Of a stretch of DNA of 64,000 bases, positions 46,561 through 55,877 are shown piece after piece. The translations under genes were made by a program, and so were the position numbers. Source of the DNA: Alphaproteobacteria bacterium (lineage in GTDB: Bacteria > Pseudomonadota > Alphaproteobacteria > Oceanibaculales > Oceanibaculaceae); contig JAHJHR010000016.1 in assembly GCA_018823745.1 (NCBI GenBank), positions 62,001 through 126,000 of the forward strand. The letters run 5' to 3'. The first letter of the stretch is position 1. Every line of letters begins with the position of its first letter. Under the pieces are notes generated by a model that had not been told where the DNA came from, searched no databases, and saw only the letters and a list, made by a program, of their open reading frames with translations.

Positions 46561-47904
46561 TCAGGAATCCTGTCCGGGTGCCGGCCTGGTCGCGGTCACG
46601 CCTTCCGGCTTGCCCACCACGACGAAGGTCAGCGCCTTGGCGTCGAACAGATCGCGGGCGACGCGCTTCAGATCCGCCATCGTCACCGCCTCGATCTCGG
46701 CGCTGCGGCGGTCAAGATAATCAATGCCCAGGCCTTCGCGCTGGATCGCCACCAGCGTGCTGGCGATCCGGCTGGAATTATCCAGACCGAGCCAGAAGGA
46801 GCCGGTCAGATAGGCCTTCGCATCGGCCATTTCCTCCTCGGTCGGCCCCTCCTCGGACAGCCGCGCCCATTCCTGGCGGACCAAATCGAGCGATTCGGAG
46901 ACGCGGGCATTGGCGGTGCCGACATTGCCGATCAGCATGGCCCCGCGATCCAGCGATGCCAGCCCGGCATAGACGGAATAGGCCAGCCCCCGCTTCTCGC
47001 GGATTTCCTCGGTCAGGCGGGAGCCGAAGCCGCCGCCGATCACCTCGCCCAGAATGCTGACGGCGAAGAAGTCAGGATCGCTGCGCTTCACGCCGCGCTG
47101 GCCGAACAGCACCGTGCTCTGTGGGATGTTGCGGTCGATCACCATGACATCGCCGGCAAAGCTGGGCTGCACCTCCGGCACCTCGGGGATATTCGCGCGT
47201 TCCGGCAGGCCGGCGAACAGCGCATCCAGCCGCTCTCCCAGCTCCGCCGGGGTGATGTCGCCGACCACGCCGACCAGCAGATTATTGCGGGCAAAGCGGC
47301 GGCCGATGAATTCCTGCATGTCGGCGACGGTCAGCCCATCGACCGATTCCGGCGTGCCGCTGGGCGAACTGCCATAGGGATGGTCCGGGAAGGCGGCGCT
47401 CCAGAAGGCGCGGCTGGCGATGGAGCCGGGACGTTCCAGCTCGCGCTTCAGGCCGACCAGCATCTGGCTGCGCGCCCGCGCCACCGCCGGCTCATCGAAG
47501 CGCGGCTCGGTCAGGGCCAGATGCATCAGGGAGAAGGCCTCGTCGCGATTTTCCGTCAGGGTGCGGAAACCGGCCTGCAGCGAATCCCGGCCGGAGGAGA
47601 AATACAGCGAGATCGACAGATCGGCGAGGCGCTTCTGGAAGGCCTGGCTGTCTAAATCGCCCGCCCCTTCGGTCAGCAGATCGGTGGCCAGGCTGGCAAG
47701 GCCTTCCTTGCCCGCCGGCTCGCTGGCACTGCCGCCGCGAAAGGCTACTTCCAAAGCGATGATCGGGTTGGTGGGGTCCGCGACCAGCCACGCCTCGATG
47801 CCGCCGGGGCTGGTGACGCGCTGGATGTCGATGGCCCTGGCTGGCAGGGCGAGCAGTGGCACCAGAAGAAGCGCCAGAAGGAACCGGGAAAACACCTGTG
47901 TCAT
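46561..47904 (-). CDS. M16-family peptidase-like protein, non-catalytic partner
   Basis: 447 residues with signal peptide (LLALPARA) and the two M16 halves. Where the active partner has H-X-X-E-H, this one reads FRGGSASEPAGKEGLASLATD, so it lacks the zinc site. It follows the active subunit by 9 nt, which indicates a heterodimer as in other bacterial M16 pairs. It keeps the NNLLVGVVGDITPAELGE and RGVKRSDPDFFAVSILGEVIGGGFGSRL substrate-side segments. Confidence 0.92.
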   Translation of the reverse strand: MTQVFSRFLLALLLVPLLALPARAIDIQRVTSPGGIEAWLVADPTNPIIALEVAFRGGSASEPAGKEGLASLATDLLTEGAGDLDSQAFQKRLADLSISLYFSSGRDSLQAGFRTLTENRDEAFSLMHLALTEPRFDEPAVARARSQMLVGLKRELERPGSIASRAFWSAAFPDHPYGSSPSGTPESVDGLTVADMQEFIGRRFARNNLLVGVVGDITPAELGERLDALFAGLPERANIPEVPEVQPSFAGDVMVIDRNIPQSTVLFGQRGVKRSDPDFFAVSILGEVIGGGFGSRLTEEIREKRGLAYSVYAGLASLDRGAMLIGNVGTANARVSESLDLVRQEWARLSEEGPTEEEMADAKAYLTGSFWLGLDNSSRIASTLVAIQREGLGIDYLDRRSAEIEAVTMADLKRVARDLFDAKALTFVVVGKPEGVTATRPAPGQDS

Positions 47905-47913
47905 GATCGGTTC

Positions 47914-49260
47914 CTAGCTGGTCGGCTTCGGGCGCAGGATGCCGGTGACGGAATGCTCCGGCACCAGCACGGATTTGGCGGCGGCCTCGATCTCCGCCTC
48001 GGTCACGGCGTCGATGCGTTCCGGCCAGCTTTCGACATCCTCGATCGACTGGCCGAGGGTCAGGGCACGACCGAGGATGTTGGCCGGGCCGCGAATGCTG
48101 TCGACGGCAAAGACAGCACTGGCCTTCAGGCGCTGCTTGGCATCGGCTATTTCCGCCTCGGTCACGCCATCGGCCAGCAGCCGGGCGATCTCGGCATCAA
48201 TGCCGGCCTCGACCGCCTCAACCTCGACACCGGGGCGCGGAGAGCCGGCGAAGCCGAAGCTGCCGGGGCCGATGGCATCGCCGCTGTAATAGGCACCGGC
48301 GGATACGGCAATGGCATCCTCGACCACCAGCTTGCGATACAGCCGGCTGGTCGGCCCGCCGGACAGGATCTCGGCCAGAACCTCCAGCGCATATTGATGC
48401 TGCGTCTCGCCCCATTGATGCGACGGGGCGAGATACTGCCGGCTCACGCTGGGCTGCTGCACGCGGGCGTCGATGCGCTCAATGCGGCGGGCGGCCTGCT
48501 GCGGCGGCTCCTCGACACGGTCGCGCCGGGCGATCTCGCGCCGGGCGACCTTGCCGTAATATTTCTCGGCCAGCGGGCGCACCTGATCGACGGTGACATC
48601 GCCGGCAATGACCACGATGGCGTTGTTCGGTGCGTACCAGCGGTCATACCAGGCCAGCGCATCCTCGGTGGTCAGGGTGCGCATCTCCGATTCCCAGCCG
48701 ATGATCGGCACGCGGTAGGGGTAGTGCAGATATTGCGCGGCGCGCATCTGCTCGCCCAGAACGGCATTCGGGTTGTTGTCGATGACCTGGCGGCGCTCCT
48801 CCAGGATCACGTCGCGTTCCGGCAGGACAACCTCATCCGTCAGGCGCAGATTGGCCATCCGGTCGGCCTCCATCTCCATCACCAGCGCCAGGCGGTCGGC
48901 GGCGACGGACTGGAAATAGGCGGTGTAGTCCCAGGAGGTGAAGGCGTTGTCATTGCCGCCATTGCGGTTGACGATGCGGCTGAATTCGCCGGGCTTCAGC
49001 GTCTCGGTGCCCCGGAACATCAGATGCTCCAGGAAATGCGCGATGCCCGATTTGCCGCGCGCCTCATCGGCCGAGCCGGTCTTGTACCAGACCATATGGG
49101 TGACGACCGGAATGCGGTGATTCTCGACCACCACCACCTGCAGCCCGTTTTCCAGAGTGAAGCTTTTCGGGCTGAACACCGCCGCCGAGGCCGGCAGCGC
49201 CGGGGCAAGGCCGAGGCCCAGGGCCAGAAGGCCAATGATGAAAGTGAAGCGGTGTCGCAT
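47914..49260 (-). CDS. M16-family zinc peptidase, catalytic subunit
   Basis: 448 residues with signal peptide (LALGLAPALPASAA), periplasmic. Inverted zinc motif H-F-L-E-H in GIAHFLEHLMFRGTE, and the downstream Glu in LPERDVILEERRQV. It precedes the partner gene by 9 nt. Promoter region shared with the divergent cupin gene (148 nt). Typically degrades peptides in the periplasm; substrate unknown. Confidence 0.94.
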   Translation of the reverse strand: MRHRFTFIIGLLALGLGLAPALPASAAVFSPKSFTLENGLQVVVVENHRIPVVTHMVWYKTGSADEARGKSGIAHFLEHLMFRGTETLKPGEFSRIVNRNGGNDNAFTSWDYTAYFQSVAADRLALVMEMEADRMANLRLTDEVVLPERDVILEERRQVIDNNPNAVLGEQMRAAQYLHYPYRVPIIGWESEMRTLTTEDALAWYDRWYAPNNAIVVIAGDVTVDQVRPLAEKYYGKVARREIARRDRVEEPPQQAARRIERIDARVQQPSVSRQYLAPSHQWGETQHQYALEVLAEILSGGPTSRLYRKLVVEDAIAVSAGAYYSGDAIGPGSFGFAGSPRPGVEVEAVEAGIDAEIARLLADGVTEAEIADAKQRLKASAVFAVDSIRGPANILGRALTLGQSIEDVESWPERIDAVTEAEIEAAAKSVLVPEHSVTGILRPKPTS

Positions 49261-49408
49261 GGCGCCTCTTCCTGGTTCGGCTGTGTTTAGTGGGCGAGTT
49301 GCTCATAGCAATATGGCGCGGCTATGGCGTCATGACGAGACGTGCGTACTTGGTCCCTGCGGAAATAAGTTCCATAGTTCCGGTCCCGCACCATCCACCC
49401 GCGAGTCC

Positions 49409-49747
49409 ATGGCCATGAAGATACCCGCCCTGCCCTTCACCACGACCGACTGGAGCCAGATTCCCGCCACCCGGCATACCGGGGAGACCGGCGAGGCGCT
49501 GTGGCGCACGCTGGAGATCGGCGATATCCGGGTCCGCATGGTCGAGTACACGCCGGGCTATCTGGCCGATCACTGGTGCGACCGGGGCCATATTCTGTTC
49601 GTGCTGGACGGCCAGCTCGACACCGAGCTGAAGGATGGCCGGAAAGTCACCCTGACCGCCGGCATGAGCTACCAGGTCTCCGATTTCGGCGATGCCGCCC
49701 ACCGCTCCTCGACCAAGGACGGCGCCAGGCTGTTCATCGTCGATTAA
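49409..49747 (+). CDS. DHCW-motif cupin protein
   Basis: About 112 residues (ATG 49409, or 49415 for MKIPALP). Single cupin barrel with ADHWCDRGHILFVLDGQL, the motif that names the family, and the second cupin strand set (SYQVSDFGDAAHRSS). Probable metal binding by the histidines. A frame extends to 49157, but the upstream part is non-coding. Function unknown. Confidence 0.85.
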   Translation: MAMKIPALPFTTTDWSQIPATRHTGETGEALWRTLEIGDIRVRMVEYTPGYLADHWCDRGHILFVLDGQLDTELKDGRKVTLTAGMSYQVSDFGDAAHRSSTKDGARLFIVD

Positions 49748-49763
49748 GCGGAGCGTCTGGCGC

Positions 49764-49792
49764 ATAAAAAACCTCCCCGGCAACCGGGGAGG
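49764..49792 (-). terminator. Terminator of the redoxin/dsbD operon
   Basis: Perfect 9-bp stem (49772-49780 with 49784-49792) with a CAA loop; on the minus strand followed by six or seven T. It lies 24 nt after the redoxin stop. Confidence 0.9.
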
Positions 49793-49816
49793 GTCTTGCA
49801 TCAGCCCATGCGGTCG

Positions 49817-50446
49817 TTACGACGCGTAATGCACCGTGCAGCCATAGGCGCGGGTATTGGCGTTGGGGATTGCCGCCCCCTTCTCCATCGCGTCCAGCGC
49901 CTCGCGGACATAGTTCACCGCCTGGGGAATATCACTGGAGCGGGCCGAGGGGATCGAATCGATGCCGCCCTTGTAGACCAGCACGCCCTTGGGATCGACG
50001 ATGTACATATGCGGCGTGGTCTGCGCGCCATAGGCCTTGCCGATGCTGCCATCGACATCCAGCACGGTGTTGGCGACGGCAGCACCGCGATCCTGGTTCA
50101 GCTTGATCGCGGTCGGGCCATCGACATGGCCCTGCTTGCCGGGGCCGGAGGAGATGACCTGCAGCCAGACGATGTCCTTCGCGGCGGCTTCCTTCTGCAC
50201 GCCCTGCATGTTGTCGGCGCTGTAATGCTTCCTCACGAAGGGGCAGTCATGATTGGTCCATTCTAGCACCACCGTCTTGCCGCGCAGGGCTTCGAGGCTG
50301 ACGGTGCTGCCATCGGCACCCTTGCCGGTGAAGACCGGGGCCGGCTGGCCGATCTCGGCAGCGGCGCCAACGGCAAGAGCGCTGCCGGCGCTGAGGGCGA
50401 GAGTGATACCGAGGGCGGTACCGGTGAGCATTTTACGCATCAACAT
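49817..50446 (-). CDS. Exported thioredoxin-fold redoxin
   Basis: 209 residues from ATG 50446 (AGGAGA upstream). Signal peptide, then the AhpC/TSA-type fold: VVLEWTNHDCPFVRKHY with the reactive Cys68 in a CPFV motif (no second cysteine in CxxC position), and GKAYGAQTTPHMYIVD. A second cysteine, Cys203, sits near the C terminus (RAYGCTVHY). It is 38 nt after dsbD on the same strand, so DsbD may keep it reduced. Confidence 0.9.
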   Translation of the reverse strand: MLMRKMLTGTALGITLALSAGSALAVGAAAEIGQPAPVFTGKGADGSTVSLEALRGKTVVLEWTNHDCPFVRKHYSADNMQGVQKEAAAKDIVWLQVISSGPGKQGHVDGPTAIKLNQDRGAAVANTVLDVDGSIGKAYGAQTTPHMYIVDPKGVLVYKGGIDSIPSARSSDIPQAVNYVREALDAMEKGAAIPNANTRAYGCTVHYAS

Positions 50447-50484
50447 GGCATGTCTCCTGATGTCAGTGGTGACGCAAAGCCGCC

Positions 50485-52611
50485 TCAACCGGCGCCGATA
50501 TCCTTCAGGATTCCGTCAACGGTCAGAATCTGCGGCAGAACGACCGGACGGGCATTCTTGCCCGCCGGGTAAAACAGATAGAGCGGCACGCCGGACCGGC
50601 CGAACTCGGCCAGTTTCTCGGTGATCGCCTTGTCCTGGTTGGTCCAGTCACCCTTGAGATAGGTGATATCGCCGCTCTGGAAAGCCTCGGCTATGGCCGG
50701 ACGGTTCAGCGCCACGCGCTCATTCACCAGGCAGGTGATGCACCAGGCAGCGGTGAAATTCACGAAGACCGGCCGGCTCTCGGCGCGCAGGGCGGCGAGC
50801 TTTTCCGGGGTGTAAGCCTCCCACGGCGTGACCGCCTCTGCGCCGCTCTCCACGGCGCTGGCTTGCGCGCTCATCAGCTGTGCCCGGTCGGCCGCGACAT
50901 AGCCGCCGATGATCGCCGCCAGTGCCGCCAGCGTGGCGAGGCCCGTTCCGGTCAGCCGTCCGACCCGCCCGGAACGGCGCGTCGTGTCATAGAGCCAGGC
51001 GGCAAACGCAATCAGCAGCATGCCGGCCAGCGCGATCAGCACGCCATCGGCCCCGGCCTGCAACGACAGCACCCAGACCAGCCAGACCGCCGCGCCATAC
51101 ATCGGGAAGGCGAGGAACTGCTTGAAGCGCTCCATCCACGGCCCCGGCCTGGGCAGGAAGCGCAGCAGCGGCGGGAACAGCGACAGCAGGATATAGGGCA
51201 GTGCCAGGCCCAGCCCCAGCACCAGGAACACGGCGAACAGAACCGGTGTCGGCGCGGCCAGCGCGAAGCCCATCGCCGCCCCCATGAAGGGCGCGGTGCA
51301 GGGCGTGGCCACGATGGTCGCCAGCACGCCGGTGAAGAAGCTGCCGGCATAGCCCGACCGCGCTGCCAGGCCGGAGCCGACACCCGCGACCGATGCGCCG
51401 ATGGTGAACACGCCCGACAGGCTCAGCCCCACCGCGAACAGCAGATAGGCGACCAGCAGCACGAAGACCGGCGACTGGAACTGGAAGCCCCAGCCGATCT
51501 GCTGGCCGGCCGCCTTCAGCGCCACCAGCAGGGCGGCCAAGGCAGCGAAGCTGGCCAGCACGCCCGCCGTATAGGCAAAGCCATGCAGCCGCACCACGGC
51601 AGGCTCGGACCGTGCATGGCTGACGAGGGAGAGCGCCTTCATCGACAGCACCGGGAAGACGCAGGGCATCAGATTGAGGATCAGCCCGCCCAGCAGGGCA
51701 AACAGCAGCGCCGTGCCGAAGCCAATTGAGTCAAACCCGGCAACACCGCCACCGGCCGCAACGGCGCCCGCCGGTGCGGCAATCGTGAAGGCCTGGGTCA
51801 GCACGCCATCGCCGGTGCGTTCCTTCACCACCAGCACGCCGGTCAGCGCGGCAAGGTCGGCCGGCAGGGCATCATCGGCCCGCACACTCATGACAATCCG
51901 GCCGGGTTCGACCGACAACGCCTGCGGGGCGGCGTGGTTCTGCACGCCCCATTGATCGGCATAGAACCAGATATCCTCGATGGACTCGGCACGCAGCCCG
52001 GCAACCTCGACCGCCAGCACAATGGCGCCGTCACGCGCCTGGAAGCTGGCCGGCCAGGAGCTGTCCACCGGTAGCCGCGCCTCGGCGGCGGCAATCGCCG
52101 GGTGGGCCAGGCCGGGATCGCTGCCCGCCGCGATTATGGGCAGATCAAGGCCCAGCGTCACCTGTTCGGGGATGCAGATTTCCTCGCAGACCAGCCAGTC
52201 GACGGTGGCGCGGATCGGGAAGCTGCCCCCCACGGCGGCAGTGGCCGGAATGGCGATATCGGTCAGCAGCGTGACCTCGCCCTCATAGCCGTAATTCATG
52301 ATCGGGCCGACGGCGATACGCTCCGGCGCCGGCCATAGAATCTCGCCGGCCGTGGTACCCTCGGGCAGCTTCCACTCAATGGTGGTCGGCAGGCCGGAAT
52401 CGCCGGGGTTTTCCCAATAGGTATGCCAGTGCGGGATGATCTGCTTGTGCAGGCCGATGCGGATGGTCTGGCCGGGCACCGCCGATTGCGCGCCGGCCAC
52501 CAGCTCGGCCGTCACATGATCGGTCGAAACAGGACCGGTTTGGGCACGCGCCATTCCGGCCGTGCCGATCAGCACGACGAGAAGGGCCGCTACTCCGCGC
52601 AATCCGATCAT
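50485..52611 (-). CDS. dsbD: Thiol:disulfide interchange protein DsbD
   Basis: Inner-membrane electron carrier from cytosolic thioredoxin to the periplasm. 708 residues: signal peptide, N-terminal periplasmic domain with Cys pair in VCEEIC, an eight-helix CcdA-type domain (about 265-590) with conserved cysteines, and a C-terminal thioredoxin domain with W-C-I-T-C (Cys624, Cys627). Start at ATG 52611; the frame is open further but not family-like. First gene of the pair with the redoxin. Confidence 0.94.
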   Translation of the reverse strand: MIGLRGVAALLVVLIGTAGMARAQTGPVSTDHVTAELVAGAQSAVPGQTIRIGLHKQIIPHWHTYWENPGDSGLPTTIEWKLPEGTTAGEILWPAPERIAVGPIMNYGYEGEVTLLTDIAIPATAAVGGSFPIRATVDWLVCEEICIPEQVTLGLDLPIIAAGSDPGLAHPAIAAAEARLPVDSSWPASFQARDGAIVLAVEVAGLRAESIEDIWFYADQWGVQNHAAPQALSVEPGRIVMSVRADDALPADLAALTGVLVVKERTGDGVLTQAFTIAAPAGAVAAGGGVAGFDSIGFGTALLFALLGGLILNLMPCVFPVLSMKALSLVSHARSEPAVVRLHGFAYTAGVLASFAALAALLVALKAAGQQIGWGFQFQSPVFVLLVAYLLFAVGLSLSGVFTIGASVAGVGSGLAARSGYAGSFFTGVLATIVATPCTAPFMGAAMGFALAAPTPVLFAVFLVLGLGLALPYILLSLFPPLLRFLPRPGPWMERFKQFLAFPMYGAAVWLVWVLSLQAGADGVLIALAGMLLIAFAAWLYDTTRRSGRVGRLTGTGLATLAALAAIIGGYVAADRAQLMSAQASAVESGAEAVTPWEAYTPEKLAALRAESRPVFVNFTAAWCITCLVNERVALNRPAIAEAFQSGDITYLKGDWTNQDKAITEKLAEFGRSGVPLYLFYPAGKNARPVVLPQILTVDGILKDIGAG

Positions 52612-52775
52612 CCTATCCCTGCCGCAGCGCTTTCGGGTCGCGCACATGATTTGGGGAAGGCACGGCGCGGGGCAAGTGCTTTCCCCGCATTTCACGCGAT
52701 ATTGAAGCCGGGGCTTGATCTTCGCACCCGGCAATGGACATGGTGCGACAAAATCAACGCGGGGGAGAGACTTCC

Positions 52776-53732
52776 ATGACATTACGCTGCGCGGTGCTGG
52801 ATGATTACCAGAATGTCGCCACCCGGCTGGCCGACTGGTCAAATCTGGGCGATGCGGTCGAGGTGACCGTGTTCGACCGCTACATGGCCGACAGCCCGGA
52901 TCTGGCCGCGACTCTGCAACCCTTCGACATCATCTGCATCATGCGCGAGCGCACGCCGTTCCGCCGCGACCTGCTGGAGAAGCTGCCGAACCTGAAGCTG
53001 CTGATCACCACCGGCCCGCGCAATGCCGCCATCGATCTGGCTGCGGCGAAGGAGCGCGGCGTGACCGTCTGCGGCACCGACAGCCTGGGCCATCCGACGG
53101 CGGAGCTGACCATCGGCCTGATGCTCGCACTGGCCCGCCATATCCCGGCGGAAACCCGCCGGCTGGGCGAGGACGGGCAGTGGCAGAGCACGCTGGGCAT
53201 CGATCTGAAGGGCCGCACGCTGGGCATTATCGGCCTCGGCAAGCTGGGCAGCCGGGTCGCCCGCGTCGCTCAGGCGTTGGAGATGAAGGTGCTGGCCTGG
53301 AGCCAGAACCTCACCCCCGAGGCCTGCGCCAAGGCAGGCGTAACCTACGCCGCCAAGGAAGATTTGTTCCGCCAGGCCGATTTTGTCACCACCCATCTGG
53401 TGCTGAGCGACCGCAGCCGGGGCATCGTCGGGCCAGCCGAGATCGCGCTGATGAAGCCGACCGCCTTCCTGATCAACACCTCGCGCGGCGAGATCGTCGA
53501 TCAGCCGGCACTGATTGCCGCCTTGCGCGATGGCCGCATCGCCGGGGCTGCGGTCGATGTCTATGACCAGGAGCCGTTGCCGCAGGGTCATCCGCTCTTC
53601 GGCGTGCCGAACCTGCTGATGAGCCCGCATCTGGGCTATGTGACGGAGGATAATTACCGGGTTTTCTACAGCCAGACCGTCGAGGCCATCGCCGCCTGGA
53701 TGGCAGGTACGCCGGTGCGGCTGCTGGGGTAA
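52776..53732 (+). CDS. D-2-hydroxyacid dehydrogenase family protein
   Basis: 318 residues from ATG 52776 (GGGGGAGAG upstream). NAD-binding Rossmann motif GIIGLGKLGSRVARV, substrate-side LITTGPRNAAIDL, the TSRGEIVD motif, the Glu in YDQEPLP and the catalytic His in SPHLGY. Close relatives include phosphoglycerate and formate dehydrogenases; the substrate is undetermined. It is followed by rlmJ 8 nt later. Confidence 0.92.
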   Translation: MTLRCAVLDDYQNVATRLADWSNLGDAVEVTVFDRYMADSPDLAATLQPFDIICIMRERTPFRRDLLEKLPNLKLLITTGPRNAAIDLAAAKERGVTVCGTDSLGHPTAELTIGLMLALARHIPAETRRLGEDGQWQSTLGIDLKGRTLGIIGLGKLGSRVARVAQALEMKVLAWSQNLTPEACAKAGVTYAAKEDLFRQADFVTTHLVLSDRSRGIVGPAEIALMKPTAFLINTSRGEIVDQPALIAALRDGRIAGAAVDVYDQEPLPQGHPLFGVPNLLMSPHLGYVTEDNYRVFYSQTVEAIAAWMAGTPVRLLG

Positions 53733-53739
53733 GCCACAG

Positions 53740-54567
53740 GTGAATTACCGCCACGCCTATCACGCCGGCAATTTCGCCGATGTGCTGAAGCATCTGGTTC
53801 TGGTCCAGGTGCTGCAGCATCTCGGGCGCAAGGAAAAGCCGTTCTTCGTGCTGGATACCCATGCCGGGCGCGGGCTGTACGATCTGGCCAGTGTCGAGGC
53901 CGAGAAGACCGGCGAATACCGTGAGGGCATCGGCCGGCTGCTCGCCTTGCCGGAACCGCTACCGCCTGCCCTGGCCGAGTATCTGGCGGCGGTGCGGCCC
54001 TTCCTGGCGAATAACACCTATCCCGGCTCGCCCTTGCTGGCGCAGGCGCATCTGCGCGACGGCGACCGGGCGCATTTCGCCGAGCTGCATCCCGAGGAGC
54101 ATGAGGCGCTGGACATCGCGCTTGGCCGCGACCGGCGCTGCAAGGCCGAACGCCGCGACGGCTATGAGGCGCTGCGCGCCACCCTGCCGCCGAAGGAAAG
54201 GCGCGGCGTTGTGCTGGTCGATCCGCCCTTCGAGGAAAAGGGCGAGATGGACCGGCTGGGCATCGCCCTGCGCGAGGGGCTGAAACGCTTCGCCACCGGG
54301 CAGTATCTGCTGTGGTATCCGATCAAGGCCCGCGCCGATGTGCGCCGCCTACACGATCTGGTGCGCTCGCTGAACCCGAAGGAGGCGCTGGTCGCCGAGC
54401 TGACGATCTTCCCGGAAGAGACCGAGCTGCGGCTGAACGGCACCGGCATGGTGATCGTGAACCCGCCCTATGGCCTGCCCGACTCCCTGGCCGAATGCCT
54501 GCCGCTGCTGGCCCGCACTTTGGCGCGCGAGGGCGCGGGCGGCTGGAAGCTGGAGCAGCTGGCCTAG
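53740..54567 (+). CDS. rlmJ: 23S rRNA (adenine2030-N6)-methyltransferase RlmJ
   Basis: 275 residues starting with GTG (MNYRHAYHAGNFADVLKHLVL, the family N terminus). SAM-site-like FFVLDTHAGRGLYDL and catalytic VLVDPPFEEK; LNGTGMVIVNPPYGLP near the C terminus. It converges with the methyltransferase on the other strand; their stop codons overlap in the palindrome CTAG (54564-54567). Confidence 0.93.
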   Translation: MNYRHAYHAGNFADVLKHLVLVQVLQHLGRKEKPFFVLDTHAGRGLYDLASVEAEKTGEYREGIGRLLALPEPLPPALAEYLAAVRPFLANNTYPGSPLLAQAHLRDGDRAHFAELHPEEHEALDIALGRDRRCKAERRDGYEALRATLPPKERRGVVLVDPPFEEKGEMDRLGIALREGLKRFATGQYLLWYPIKARADVRRLHDLVRSLNPKEALVAELTIFPEETELRLNGTGMVIVNPPYGLPDSLAECLPLLARTLAREGAGGWKLEQLA

Positions 54568-55196
54568 CCCCGATGGCGCAGCTGGTACATGCCGCCCCAG
54601 AAATTGCGCTGGCCCTGCCAGCGCGGATCGGCGACCGGGCTCTCGTCCAGATCATTGCCATGGCGCACGACAAGCCCGACATCGATCCAGTTGCCAGTCG
54701 GCAGCGCATCCTGGATCGCCGCCGCGATCGGGGGATTATAGGCGTCGTGGATCAGCACATGGCCGCCCGGCGCCATGAAGCGCGCCGCCATCTCGATATC
54801 GCGGTAGGCACCGTCATAGCTGTGATCCCCATCGATCAGCAGAAAGTCGATGGGCGCCGCCTCGGCCGCCTTGGGCAGCATCTCCAGCGACGGGCCTTCA
54901 TGGAAAACGGCACGCCGGGCCAGCATCTGGCGCGCACCCTTGTCGAGGTCGAAGGCGATGTCGATCAGGCTCATCCGGGCATCGTGATGCCCGACATCGA
55001 ACAGCGCAGATTGCGCGATCAGCGCCGAGCCACCCTGCGCCGTGCCGATCTCGCAGTAATGCCGGGGCCGCGAGGCATAGACCAGACTGTAGAGAAACAG
55101 CCGCTCGCCCAGCGACATCTGGCACGGCGCGGAGCGCACCGCCGCCAGGTTCAGGGGGCCGAAAGCGGCATTATAGAGCAGGGGGCTGTCTGTCAT
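54564..55196 (-). CDS. Class I SAM-dependent methyltransferase
   Basis: 210 residues with a Rossmann methyltransferase core: HYCEIGTAQGGSALI (SAM site), FLLIDGDHSYDGAYRDIEMA, MAPGGHVLIHDAYNP. Methyltransf_24-like proteins with this pattern often modify sugars or small molecules in polysaccharide clusters. It lies next to DUF6165 and glycosyltransferase genes, so sugar methylation is possible. Specificity unknown. Confidence 0.85.
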   Translation of the reverse strand: MTDSPLLYNAAFGPLNLAAVRSAPCQMSLGERLFLYSLVYASRPRHYCEIGTAQGGSALIAQSALFDVGHHDARMSLIDIAFDLDKGARQMLARRAVFHEGPSLEMLPKAAEAAPIDFLLIDGDHSYDGAYRDIEMAARFMAPGGHVLIHDAYNPPIAAAIQDALPTGNWIDVGLVVRHGNDLDESPVADPRWQGQRNFWGGMYQLRHRG

Positions 55197-55217
55197 GGCG
55201 CACTCCGGCGGTCAGGA

Positions 55218-55294
55218 TGGTGTCCCCGGCAGGACTCGAACCTGCTACCTACAGTTTAGGAAACTGTCGCTCTATCCTGATGAGCTACGGGGAC
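55218..55294 (-). tRNA. tRNA-Arg (CCT)
   Basis: On the minus strand: acceptor GTCCCCG/CGGGGAC, D stem GCTC/GAGC, anticodon arm ACAGT-TTCCTAA-ACTGT with anticodon CCT (55258-55260 on plus), T arm GCAGG-TTCGAGT-CCTGC, discriminator A and encoded CCA. Decodes AGG. It lies in the surface-polysaccharide locus, a common integration-site type; no duplicated 3' end was seen. Confidence 0.95.
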
Positions 55295-55371
55295 GCCGGG
55301 ACTGTTTTGCCAGCAAATCGCCGGCGGATAAAGAGTCTTGGCGTATCTGCCGGCGGAGCAAGCGCACAGAA

Positions 55372-55779
55372 TTACTCGTAGGGTTTGTAGGATTTTTCCT
55401 CGACCAAGGCGGAGCCGAGCAGGGTGTTGATCTCACGCTTCAGCTCGGCGCGCTTGTCGTTGGTCTTGTAGACGGCGCGGGCGAGGGCCACGAAGCGGTC
55501 GCCGAAATCCCTGGCGCGCTCGCAATCGCGGATGTCGTCCTCGATCTCCCACAGCGCCTCGTTCACGGCCTTGATGTCGGCCATCAGCCGGTCGAGCGCA
55601 TCCAGAGTCGGCCGGTCAGCCGGCAGATTGGCGCCGCGCACCCCGGCCAGCGCCGTCAGCTCGGCGCGCACATTCACCAGCTTCGCCGCATCATCGATTC
55701 GTTCCGACTTGATCTCCAGAATGGAAATCTTGTCCATCAACTCGCCCCAGGAGACGGGAACCTGGATCGCCATGCTCAT
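55372..55779 (-). CDS. DUF6165 family protein
   Basis: 135 residues, mostly long helices (MDKISILEIKSERI, LDRLMADIKAVNEALWEIEDDI, TNDKRAELKREINTLL). The VPVSWGELMDKISILEIKS opening is the mark of DUF6165, a family often found next to glycosyltransferase genes. It is next to a GT9-family gene here. No enzyme motif; possibly a structural or chaperone-like helper of glycan assembly. Confidence 0.8.
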   Translation of the reverse strand: MSMAIQVPVSWGELMDKISILEIKSERIDDAAKLVNVRAELTALAGVRGANLPADRPTLDALDRLMADIKAVNEALWEIEDDIRDCERARDFGDRFVALARAVYKTNDKRAELKREINTLLGSALVEEKSYKPYE

Positions 55780-55877
55780 ACACCCTCATCCATCGAAAGC
55801 GGCGCATCCTAGTCGTCGGGGCCCATTGGGGCAACAGTCGCTTCCCTTCTGGTGCGCCGCCCGGTATACGCGAAGGC

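Noticed and set aside
55218..55294. Genomic island integrated at tRNA-Arg
   Set aside because: No integrase gene and no duplicated tRNA 3' end were seen in the flanking sequence; the polysaccharide genes lie on both sides of the tRNA.
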